From Holophaga sp. (lineage in GTDB: Bacteria > Acidobacteriota > Holophagae > Holophagales > Holophagaceae): a DNA stretch of 52,463 bases. The stretch covers positions 1 to 52,463 of the forward strand of contig JARLGP010000205.1 of the NCBI GenBank assembly GCA_031292735.1. Reading direction: 5' to 3'. Under the pieces are notes generated by a model. It was not told the DNA's origin and did not search any database. It saw nothing but the letters and a program-made list of their open reading frames with translations. Positions 24,755 through 32,707 of this stretch are shown in pieces (the stretch's first letter is position 1; each line of letters starts with the position of its first letter). The position numbers were made by a program, and so were the translations under genes.

Positions 24755-26329
24755 CTAGTGCTCCGCGGGCAGCGGCCCGCGCCCCGCGTGGGTCTTGCGC
24801 ATGAAGAAGATCAGCGGCAGCAGGGCCATGCAGATCACCCCCATCACCCAGAAGGTGTCGGCGAAGCCCATCATGTTGGCCTGCCGGAGCAGCAGGCCGT
24901 AGGCCATGCCCTGGGCCTCCCGGGCGGCGTCGGGCGCCGAGGAGCCGTGCCGCACCAGCGCCTGGGCCGAGTGGGCCACGAAGCCCTGGTAGGCCAGGCT
25001 GGCCGGATGCAGGTTGGCCACCAGGTTGGCCTGGTGCAGCTGGGAGCGGCGGGCCAGGATGGTGCTCACCATGGCGATGCCGGTGGAGCCGCCGATGTTG
25101 CGCACCAGGTTGAGCATGCCCGACGCGTAGCTGGTCTTGTCCGGGGTGATGTTCTGGAAGGCGGTGACGTTCATGGGCACGAACAGGAACGCCAGCCCCA
25201 GGCTCTGCACCATGCGCGACAGCATGGCGGTCTGGAAGTCCACCTGGAGGTTGAATTTCGACATCCAGAGCAGGCCCAGGCCGCAGGTGATGAAGCCGGT
25301 GGCGATCAGGAAGCGGGTGTCCAGGTGCCGCAGCAGCAGGGCCACCACCGGCATCATCACCAGGATCATCACCCCGCCGGGGCTGAGGATCCAGCCGCTG
25401 AGGAAGGCGGTGTAGCCCAGCAGGGTCTGCAGGAAGATGGGCAGCAGCGCCATGCTGCCGTAGAGCACGAAGCCCATGGCGAACAGCAGGACGGTGGACA
25501 TGGCGAAGTTGCGGTCCTTGAGCAGGCGCAGGTCGATGATCGGGTTGTCCTTCTTCAGCAGGTAGAACACCACGCCCACCAGGCAGACCACGGCGGTGAT
25601 GCCGAAGAAGATGATGAGGTTGGAGCCGAGCCAGTCCCGGCGCTGGCCTTCGTCCAGCACGATCTCCAGCGCGGCCAGGCCCAGGGTGAGGATGCCGATG
25701 CCCAGGTAGTCGATCCGGAAGCCCTCCTTGAGCGACACCCGCTTGAGGGTGGGCGGATCGAACACCAGCCGGGAGGTGAGCACCAGGGACAGGATGCCCA
25801 CCGGGATGTTGATCAGGAAGATCCAGTGCCAGCTGTAGTTGTCGGTGATCCAGCCGCCCAGCACCGGGCCCACGATGGGGGCCAGCACCACGCCCATGCC
25901 GTACAGGGCCATGGCGGCGCCCCGCTTGTGCGGCGGGAAGGTCTCCACCAGGATGGCCTGGGAGGTGGGCTGCAGCGCTCCGCCGCCGATGCCCTGCATG
26001 ACCCGGAAGAAGATCAGCCAGGGCAGGCTCGGGGCCAGCCCGCAAAGCATGCTGGAGACGGTGAAGATGCCCACGCAGGTCATGTAGAAGCGCTTGCGTC
26101 CGAACAGGGCCGAGACGTAGCCGCCCAGTGGCAGCACCACGGCGTTGGCCACCAGGTACGAGGTGAGCACCCAGGTGGCTTCGTCCACGGTGGCCGAGAG
26201 GTTGCCGGCGATGTGCGGCAGGGCCACGTTGGCCACGCTGGTGTCCAGCACCTCCATGAAGGTGGCCAGCATGACCACCATGGCGATGAGCCACGGGTTG
26301 ATGACCCGGTGCGGGGCCTTGGGTTGCAT
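24755..26329 (-). CDS. emrB: MFS multidrug efflux permease, DHA2 (EmrB/QacA) family
   Basis: The inner-membrane pump of a tripartite drug exporter. The 524-residue protein has 14 predicted membrane segments. MEVLDTSVANVALPHIAGNL is the DHA2 motif D1, GRKRFY motif A, and GPVLGGWITDNYSWHWIF motif C. It is the third gene of an operon with the adaptor (15 bp upstream) and the TolC-like channel. It ends convergent with the haem-binding gene. EmrB-type pumps usually export hydrophobic uncouplers or antibiotics; the substrate here cannot be told. Confidence 0.93.
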   Translation of the reverse strand: MQPKAPHRVINPWLIAMVVMLATFMEVLDTSVANVALPHIAGNLSATVDEATWVLTSYLVANAVVLPLGGYVSALFGRKRFYMTCVGIFTVSSMLCGLAPSLPWLIFFRVMQGIGGGALQPTSQAILVETFPPHKRGAAMALYGMGVVLAPIVGPVLGGWITDNYSWHWIFLINIPVGILSLVLTSRLVFDPPTLKRVSLKEGFRIDYLGIGILTLGLAALEIVLDEGQRRDWLGSNLIIFFGITAVVCLVGVVFYLLKKDNPIIDLRLLKDRNFAMSTVLLFAMGFVLYGSMALLPIFLQTLLGYTAFLSGWILSPGGVMILVMMPVVALLLRHLDTRFLIATGFITCGLGLLWMSKFNLQVDFQTAMLSRMVQSLGLAFLFVPMNVTAFQNITPDKTSYASGMLNLVRNIGGSTGIAMVSTILARRSQLHQANLVANLHPASLAYQGFVAHSAQALVRHGSSAPDAAREAQGMAYGLLLRQANMMGFADTFWVMGVICMALLPLIFFMRKTHAGRGPLPAEH

Positions 26330-26344
26330 GAGAGGCCTTTCCGG

Positions 26345-27463
26345 TTATTTGGTGAAGATGGTGGCGTCGACGTTCATGCCCGGGCGCAGCACCACCTTCT
26401 GGGCGTCGCCGGGGTCCAGCTTGATCTTCACGGGGATGCGCTGGACCACTTTGACGAAGTTGCCCACGGCGTTCTCCGGCGGCAGCAGGCTCAGCCGGGA
26501 GCCGGTGGAGCCGGCCACGGAATCCACCGTGCCCTTCAGGGACTGGCCGTTCATGTCGATCCCCACTTCGGCCCGCTGGCCGGGATGGACCTTGGTGAGC
26601 TGGGTCTCCTTGAAGTTGGCGGTCACCCAGGTGTCGCCCAGCGGCACCAGGGTCAGCAGGCCCTGGCCCGGCTGGATGATCTCGCCCAGCTCCACCATCT
26701 TGCGGGTGACCACGCCGTCCACCGGGGCGACGATGCGGGTGTAGCTCAGCTGCAGTTTCAGGGCCTCCAGATTGGCCCGGGCGGCCTCCACCTCGGCGCC
26801 GGCCTGGGTGACCTTGGCCACCTGGGAACCGACGTTGGCCTTGCGGATGTCGGCCTCCTGGCGCACCCCGGCCATCCGGCGCTGGGCGGCCTTCCACTCG
26901 CTTTCGGCCACTTCGGCCTGGGTGCGGTAGTGGTCGAACTCCTGGGCCGAGATCTCCTGGCGGTCGGCCAGCGGCCTGGCCCGCTTGAGGTCGGCCGCGG
27001 CCTTGTCCAGGGTGGATTTGCGGGCATCCAGGTTGGCCTGGGCCACCTGCAGGTCGGAACTCTTGGCCTGCTCCAGGGAGACCGAGGCCTTGTCGCCTTC
27101 GGCCTGGGCGCCCTTCACCTGGGCCAGGGCCTGGTCCAGGGATGCCACGGCCTGGTCCACCTTGCTCTGCAGGTCCCGGGGGTCCAGCTGCACCAGCAGG
27201 TCGCCGGCCTTCACCGGCTGGTTGTCCTCCACCATGATCTTCTCGACGCTGCCGTACACCTTGCAGGAGACCGGCACCAGGTGGCCGTCCACCTGGGCGT
27301 CGTCGGTGGTGACCCGGTCCCGGTAGTGGTAGTACATCGCCCCGCCGCCCACCACCAGGGCGGCCAGCAGGGTGATCAGGGCGATCCGGCCACGGCTGCG
27401 GGGTGCCGCTTCGGGGGCCTGGGTCTCGGTGGTTTCTTGGGTTTCGGTCATCGCGGGCTCCAT
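26345..27463 (-). CDS. emrA: Membrane-fusion adaptor, HlyD/EmrA family
   Basis: The periplasmic adaptor joining the MFS pump to the outer-membrane channel. The 372-residue protein has one N-terminal membrane helix (ALITLLAALVVGGGAMYY). The first lipoyl half follows (TDDAQVDGHLVPVSCKVYG), then a long alpha-hairpin of alternating Gln/Ala/Glu/Lys (about 100-215), the second lipoyl half (LSYTRIVAPVDGVVTRKMV) and the beta-barrel (VTANFKETQL). The ATG at 27463 shares a base with the stop of the upstream gene (TGATG), showing translational coupling. An ATG at 27451 is an alternative start. Confidence 0.93.
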   Translation of the reverse strand: MEPAMTETQETTETQAPEAAPRSRGRIALITLLAALVVGGGAMYYHYRDRVTTDDAQVDGHLVPVSCKVYGSVEKIMVEDNQPVKAGDLLVQLDPRDLQSKVDQAVASLDQALAQVKGAQAEGDKASVSLEQAKSSDLQVAQANLDARKSTLDKAAADLKRARPLADRQEISAQEFDHYRTQAEVAESEWKAAQRRMAGVRQEADIRKANVGSQVAKVTQAGAEVEAARANLEALKLQLSYTRIVAPVDGVVTRKMVELGEIIQPGQGLLTLVPLGDTWVTANFKETQLTKVHPGQRAEVGIDMNGQSLKGTVDSVAGSTGSRLSLLPPENAVGNFVKVVQRIPVKIKLDPGDAQKVVLRPGMNVDATIFTK

Positions 27464-29064
27464 CAGCGTGCGAACAGGGGTTCCAACTGGCCCATGGCCC
27501 GGGCCAGGTCCGCGCGGGACTGGTTGAGGCGGTAGAGGGCATTGATCTTGTTGTCAGTGGCCCGGGCCAGTCCGTCCTGGGCCTGGACCACTTCGATGTT
27601 GTTGCTGATACCGGCCTCGAACCGGTGCCGGGCCTGCTGCAGGGCCTCGGAGGCCAGGGCCACGGCCTCGGTGGCGACCTCCACTTCATTGTGCTCGGCG
27701 CTCAGCTCCGCCTGGGCCACCTGGATCTCCTGGCCCACCTGGGCCTTGAGACCGCGCCGCTGCTCCTGGATGCCGGCGATCTCCTCCTGGGCCCGGGCCG
27801 TCTGCGCGGAGATCCGGCCGGCGGTGAACAGCGGCACCCGCACCCCCAGATTGATGCTGTAGGTGGAGACCCAGGTGCTGCCCTCCAGGCCGGTGGTGCC
27901 GTAGCTGGCGCTGGCCACCACGGACGGCAGGCGCAGGCTGCGGGCGGCATCCTTGAGGCTCTCCTGGGTGCGCTCGCGGGCGTCCAGGGAGGCCAGTTCC
28001 GGCCTCTGGCTGAGCCCGGTCTGGTAGGCCTCCTGGAAGGTGAACTGGGGCAGGATGGGGGCGGCCAGGCTGTCGGCCACCTCCACCCGGGTGGCGGGAT
28101 CCAGGTTGAGCAGCCGCACCAGCCCGAACCGGGCGGTCTGCAGCTGGGTGTTGGTCTGGATGAGGTTCTGCTGCTCGTTGCGCAGCTCCACCTGGGCCCG
28201 GAGGGTGTCCAGTTTGGTGCCCAGGCCGTTCTTCTGCTGGTCTTCGGCCAGTTGTTCCAGGGCCTGGGCCAGGTCCACCCGGGACTGGGCGGCCTTGACC
28301 GCTTCGGTGGCGCGCTGGGCCCGCAGATACTGCCCCACCACCAGCGCGGCGATCTGTTCCCGCGCCTCCCGGGCCTTGGCCTTGGCCGTCTGCTCCCCGC
28401 TCTTGGCCGCCTTCCAGCGCTCCCAGAGCGACAGGTCGAACAGCGGCATGCTGGCCTGGACGTCGACGATGCCCCAGTTGTAGGGCGGAATGTGCAGGTA
28501 GGCGGGGTTGGGCGAACCGAAGGAGGTGTCCAGGTTGGGCTTGAGCCGCTGGCCGTTGGCGTCGGCTTCCACCGAGGGCAGCAGCGAGGAGGCCGCGGTG
28601 CGGCGGTCTTCCTGGCTCTGGGCGATCTCCAGCAGGGAGCGGTGGATCTCGGGGTTCTGGGCCAGGGCGGTCTGCAGGGCCTGGTTGAGGGTGAGGGACA
28701 GGGGCGGGGCGGGGTCGGCGGTGGCCATGGTGGCCGCGGCCATGCCCAGGGCGACCATCCAGCACCAGCGCAGCAGGGCGGCCCCGGTCTCGCGGCCCTG
28801 GAGGATGGACTCCACCAGGGGCCCCACGTAGCAGCCGCTGCCCAGCAGGGCGCAGCCCTCCTTGTGCAGCTGCACCAGCAGCTCCCGTCCGGCTTCGTCC
28901 ACGAACGAGACCAGGCGCAGGTCGATCACCGCGTCCCTGGGCTGGACCCGGCCCTGCCATTCGCTCCAGGCCTTGGCCAGCTCGGCAACCCAGGCCCCGG
29001 CCAGCTTGCCTTCCAGGGCGAGGGTCAGCTTCGCATCCTGTTCCTTGGGGGTGATCCGCAACAT
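27463..29064 (-). CDS. STAS domain fused to a TolC-type outer-membrane efflux protein
   Basis: First gene of the efflux operon, 533 residues from the ATG at 29064 (GGAGG five bases upstream). Residues about 1-88 form a STAS-like domain (KLTLALEGKLAGAWVAEL, then VIDLRLVSFVDEAGRELLVQ). A hydrophobic stretch with a signal-peptide look follows (LLRWCWMVALGMAAATMATADP, given here only as a landmark, residues 98-118). The rest is an outer-membrane efflux protein with two repeats of alpha-helical barrel (QTALAQNPEIHRSLLEIAQS; RPELASLDARERTQESLKDA). A cytosolic-type STAS domain before an export signal is unusual. An internal GTG at 28815 would start a normal signal peptide, so two products are possible. 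Confidence 0.85.
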   Translation of the reverse strand: MLRITPKEQDAKLTLALEGKLAGAWVAELAKAWSEWQGRVQPRDAVIDLRLVSFVDEAGRELLVQLHKEGCALLGSGCYVGPLVESILQGRETGAALLRWCWMVALGMAAATMATADPAPPLSLTLNQALQTALAQNPEIHRSLLEIAQSQEDRRTAASSLLPSVEADANGQRLKPNLDTSFGSPNPAYLHIPPYNWGIVDVQASMPLFDLSLWERWKAAKSGEQTAKAKAREAREQIAALVVGQYLRAQRATEAVKAAQSRVDLAQALEQLAEDQQKNGLGTKLDTLRAQVELRNEQQNLIQTNTQLQTARFGLVRLLNLDPATRVEVADSLAAPILPQFTFQEAYQTGLSQRPELASLDARERTQESLKDAARSLRLPSVVASASYGTTGLEGSTWVSTYSINLGVRVPLFTAGRISAQTARAQEEIAGIQEQRRGLKAQVGQEIQVAQAELSAEHNEVEVATEAVALASEALQQARHRFEAGISNNIEVVQAQDGLARATDNKINALYRLNQSRADLARAMGQLEPLFAR

Positions 29065-29117
29065 GAAATCCTCCGACGCAAAGTTCAAGCATTTCTCGTG
29101 CCTAAATGTAATTGATA

Positions 29118-29146
29118 TAAATAATAAAGTTATAAAATATGTTCAA
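29118..29146 (-). promoter_or_regulatory. Promoter of the efflux operon
   Basis: On the minus strand TTGAAC (29141-29146) and TATTTA (29118-29123) are 17 bp apart in a very AT-rich segment, 50 bp upstream of the first gene. The sequence GTGCCGAAA occurs twice just upstream (29152 and 29181 regions) and could be part of an operator. The 288-bp gap to the GH15 gene also holds that gene's leader, in which I see no clear promoter. Confidence 0.45.
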
Positions 29147-29352
29147 AGAAAGTGCCGAAAGGAACTGCCGATATTTAGGCTCGGTGCCGAAATGTGGGCA
29201 GCTATTCTGTCTGGACGTACCATCGGAACGGATGGCTCGGGCAGGACACCTATAGGGAAGGAGGGCCCAGGCCGGCAGGACCGGCCGCCCCATCCCTCCC
29301 GCCGTTCGCCCCTCCGCCAGCCGTGCCTGGTCATCCGCTCCGGACCCGCCCC

Positions 29353-31191
29353 ATGCCAGCCCCACCCAACCTTGATCATGGGCTCATCGGCAATGGCAGC
29401 CTGCTGGCCCTGATCGCGCCCACGGGCGCCATGGAGTGGCTTTGCCTGCCGCGCTTCGACGGTCCGTCGGTGTTCGCCCGGTTGCTGGACGCACGCTCCG
29501 GAGGGGTGTTCCGGTTCCTGTTCCAGGGCGAGGAGATGGCCGGGGAGATGGCCTACCTGCCCAACACCAACATCCTCCGCACCGTGTTCCGGCAGGGGGA
29601 GGCCAGCTGGGAGCTCATCGACTTCGCCCCGCGGCTGCCCAGGGACTGGGGGGAGGAGGGCCCCATCCGCCTGACCCGGCTGCTGCGGCCCCTGGGCGGG
29701 CGGGTGCGCCTTTCGGTGGATTTCGATCCGCGCCTGGACTACGGGCGCGGCCCCACCCGCACCCTGGCCCGCCATGACGGGATCGAGGTGCAGGGCCCGG
29801 GCGGCCCCCTGGTGCTGCAGGCCAGCATGCCGCTGTGCTACATCCAGGGGGGGCGGGAGTTCACCCTGGACGGCCCGGTCTTCCTCAGCCTCTCCTACGG
29901 CCCCGCGCCGGCCACCACGCTGTGCCAGGTGCTGCAGGAACTGAAGCTCACCACCGACGGCTGGCAGCGCTGGTCCAAGACCTGCGGCCTGCCCCTGTTC
30001 CAGCCGGAGATGGTGCTGCGTTCGGCCCTGTGCCTGAAGCTGCACGCCTTCGAGGACACCGGCGGGATCATCGCCGCAGCCACCACCAGCATCCCCGAGG
30101 CCATGGGCACCGGGCGCACCTGGGACTACCGCTACTGCTGGCTGCGGGACGCCGCGTTCGTGGTGGAGGCCCTGCGCCGCATCGGCCACCTGCGCGAGGG
30201 GGAGCGGTTCCTGCGCTACCTGCGCAACGTGGCCGAGGCCGGCCCGCTGCAGCCGCTGTACGGCATCGACGGCGGGCTGGCCGCGCCGGAGCAGATCCTC
30301 GGCAATCTGGCCGGGTTCGGCGGCCAGGGCCCGGTGCGGGTGGGCAACGCCGCCATGATGCAGCGCCAGCACGACCTCACCGGGGAGCTGGTGCTGTGCC
30401 TGGAGACCATGCTGCGCGATCCGCGGCTGGTGCACGACGAGGGCAACCTGCGCTTCTTCCCGCTGGTGCGCCGGCTGGTGGAGGAGGCCATCGCCCTGGC
30501 GCCGCACCGCGACACCTCCATCTGGGAGTTCCGCAGCCTGCTGGGCCACTACACCTTCTCCCGGGCCATGTGCTGGGTGGCGATCCAGCGGGGCGCCGCC
30601 ATTGCCCGGAGCTTCGGCGAGCTGTCCCTGGCCCGGGACTGGGAGGCCGCCGCGGAGCGCGAGCAGGCGCTGATCCTGGAGCGGGGCTTCAACGGCGCGC
30701 TGGGCTTCTTCACCCAGACCCTGGACGGCCTGTTTCCCGACGCCTCCCTGCTCCTGCTGCCCACCCTCGGCCTGATCGAGCCCAGGGACCCCCGCTTCCT
30801 GTCCACCCTGGACCGCTACGGCGACCTGCTCACCGAGAACGGGCTCATGCTGCGCTACCGCAACCCCGACGATTTCGGCGTCCCCACCAGCGCCTTCACC
30901 ATCTGCTCGTTCTGGTGGGCGGAGGCCCTGGCCCTGGCCGGGCGGCTGGACCAGGCGGTGGAGGTGTTCGAGCGGGTCTGCGCCTTCGCCAACCCGGTGG
31001 GGCTGTTTTCCGAGGACATCGACCCGGCTTCCGGACGCCTGCTGGGCAATTTCCCCCAGGCCTACACCCACGTGGGGCTGATCAACGCCGCGGTGACCAT
31101 CTCCGAGCTGCTGGAGGCCCGGGACGGCAAGGTGCGGGCCTGGTCCTCCCCAGGCACCTGCGGCTGGCCCATCGCCTCGGTGCTTAAGTGA
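29353..31191 (+). CDS. Glycoside hydrolase family 15 (glucoamylase/trehalase-like)
   Basis: An inverting alpha-glucosidase of 612 residues. The N-terminal beta-sandwich starts NLDHGLIGNGSLLALIAPTG, then AMEWLCLPRFDGPSVFARLL, the usual GH15 opening. The (alpha/alpha)6 barrel follows with GRTWDYRYCWLRDAAFVVEA. RDTSIWEFR carries the probable general acid and GLFSEDIDPASGRLLGNFPQ the probable general base. No signal peptide is visible, so it is likely cytoplasmic and acts on trehalose, glycogen-derived or other alpha-glucosides. The frame is open upstream to 29194, but similarity begins at the ATG at 29353. Confidence 0.9.
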   Translation: MPAPPNLDHGLIGNGSLLALIAPTGAMEWLCLPRFDGPSVFARLLDARSGGVFRFLFQGEEMAGEMAYLPNTNILRTVFRQGEASWELIDFAPRLPRDWGEEGPIRLTRLLRPLGGRVRLSVDFDPRLDYGRGPTRTLARHDGIEVQGPGGPLVLQASMPLCYIQGGREFTLDGPVFLSLSYGPAPATTLCQVLQELKLTTDGWQRWSKTCGLPLFQPEMVLRSALCLKLHAFEDTGGIIAAATTSIPEAMGTGRTWDYRYCWLRDAAFVVEALRRIGHLREGERFLRYLRNVAEAGPLQPLYGIDGGLAAPEQILGNLAGFGGQGPVRVGNAAMMQRQHDLTGELVLCLETMLRDPRLVHDEGNLRFFPLVRRLVEEAIALAPHRDTSIWEFRSLLGHYTFSRAMCWVAIQRGAAIARSFGELSLARDWEAAAEREQALILERGFNGALGFFTQTLDGLFPDASLLLLPTLGLIEPRDPRFLSTLDRYGDLLTENGLMLRYRNPDDFGVPTSAFTICSFWWAEALALAGRLDQAVEVFERVCAFANPVGLFSEDIDPASGRLLGNFPQAYTHVGLINAAVTISELLEARDGKVRAWSSPGTCGWPIASVLK

Positions 31192-31287
31192 CGGGATATT
31201 CGTTAACAACGGCCTAGGTGAATGCTGCGAACAGATGCGGGTTGGGGTTGCCTCCAGATCGCCGTGCACAGGAAGAGCCGCCGCCCC

Positions 31288-31315
31288 TTGTGTGCCGTAA
31301 GCGGAAGTTTATATT
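31288..31315 (+). promoter_or_regulatory. Promoter of the unknown membrane-anchored protein gene
   Basis: TTGTGT (31288-31293) and TATATT (31310-31315) are 16 bp apart. The segment around the -10 is strikingly AT-rich, and a GAGG precedes the ATG at 31337. Confidence 0.5.
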
Positions 31316-31336
31316 AATTAATAATTGAGGCATCCC

Positions 31337-32632
31337 ATGCCGTTCCTTCGACGCCTGCTTCCGATCCTGGGTACCCTCGTGGCTCTGGGGCTTTTGTTCC
31401 ACATGGAGGAAAACTGGCGCGGCCGCAGGTCATGGGAAGCCTGGAAGGCATCCCCTGAAGCTGCCGGTCAGAGCTACGCTCCCCCAGCCCCGCAGGGTGG
31501 GGAGATAAGGGATTCGGACAATTTCGCATCCTTTTCGGTGCTTGAGGAAGGTCGGAACACCAGGGAACACTGGAGCGACCTTTTTGGGGTCCTCCCACAG
31601 CCGCGGGATGGGGACTGGGCCCAGGGCGTGGCAACCGATTTTTCCGCCCTGGAAAGTCGGAGCCAGGATCTGATCCAGGAATTGATGCCGTTCGGCGAAG
31701 TGCTGGATCGCATGGCCGAAGCGGCGTCCCGGCCCTCCTGCCGTTTTCCGGAGGGGATCCAACGCTACTCTTTCCTGTCCACCATGGCCCGGGTGCTGCA
31801 CCTCCGGGCGGAGGTCCGAGTGCATGCGGGACTCTACCAGGGCGCGCTGGAAGACATCGTGACGCTCCTGCGGATCGGCAGGCACCTGCAGCGGGGGCCT
31901 GGGCTGCCGGCCGTGATTGGCCGGATGGTGGCTGAAACCGCCTTGCAGCCCCTGTGGGAAGGCCTGCAGACCCACGCCTGGACTCCGCAACAACTGGTCA
32001 TGCTGCAAGAAGCGTTGGCGTCCATGGACCTGCCTGGCGGTTTGCGGGCCGACCAAAGCAGGCGCCGGGAGTATGCCCAGGCGGCCCAGGAACTGGACGC
32101 GCACCCGTGGACCTTGATGGGATGGACGGAGTTGACGCCGGCAGGTTTCTGGAACCGCTGTCTGTTCAGCCTCCTTCCCAGGGGATGGGCCTACCAGTGC
32201 CTGGCGGCCGAGGACCGGTCCGAGGCCCAGGTGATGGCGGCGGTTGGCCCCGGGCGCCGGATCGTCCCCCTCAGGGTCCAGGACTTCCCGCGGACCCCGT
32301 CTCCCTATCTCTGGGCAGGAGGACCCTATGGAGGAGGGTCGACTTTGAAAAAGCTTCGGACCGCCACATGGGTCCAGGCGAGCCTGGACCAGGCGCGGGT
32401 GGCCTGCGCCCTGGAACGTTTCCGGCTGGCCCGAGGCGTCTATCCAGGAGCGCTTGACGAGATGGTGCCAAACTACCTGGCCCAGGTCCCCAGCGATTGG
32501 CTCACCGGGGCGCCCCTGACCTATACCGCGAAGGAGGCCGGCTTCCGCCTGGGTGCGACCGGCTGGACGGATCCGGACGTACCGGAGTCGAAGGAGACGG
32601 CAAAGGCCTGGAAATGGGTTTCCGGCAGGTAG
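31337..32632 (+). CDS. Unknown membrane-anchored protein
   Basis: I do not recognise a family with certainty. The 431-residue protein has a single N-terminal hydrophobic segment (LLPILGTLVALGLLFHM) followed by a soluble, mainly helical body with an aspartate/glutamine-rich middle. The C-terminal 70 residues (ACALERFRLARGVYPGALDE, then LTGAPLTYTAKEAGFRLGATG) resemble the tail seen in many uncharacterised proteins of Planctomycetes and Verrucomicrobia, which in turn looks like the end of a type II pseudopilin. I infer an exported, anchored protein facing the periplasm. It stands alone, between its own AT-rich promoter and the convergent sigma-54 activator. The ATG is chosen because GAGG lies six bases upstream; an upstream TTG is less likely. 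Confidence 0.7.
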   Translation: MPFLRRLLPILGTLVALGLLFHMEENWRGRRSWEAWKASPEAAGQSYAPPAPQGGEIRDSDNFASFSVLEEGRNTREHWSDLFGVLPQPRDGDWAQGVATDFSALESRSQDLIQELMPFGEVLDRMAEAASRPSCRFPEGIQRYSFLSTMARVLHLRAEVRVHAGLYQGALEDIVTLLRIGRHLQRGPGLPAVIGRMVAETALQPLWEGLQTHAWTPQQLVMLQEALASMDLPGGLRADQSRRREYAQAAQELDAHPWTLMGWTELTPAGFWNRCLFSLLPRGWAYQCLAAEDRSEAQVMAAVGPGRRIVPLRVQDFPRTPSPYLWAGGPYGGGSTLKKLRTATWVQASLDQARVACALERFRLARGVYPGALDEMVPNYLAQVPSDWLTGAPLTYTAKEAGFRLGATGWTDPDVPESKETAKAWKWVSGR

Positions 32633-32707
32633 CGGGAAGGTCCTTCCGGCCGGCCGGCGCCCATGTCCTTCCACAACCGCGCCGCCAGGCCAGCCAATGA
32701 CCCTGGA

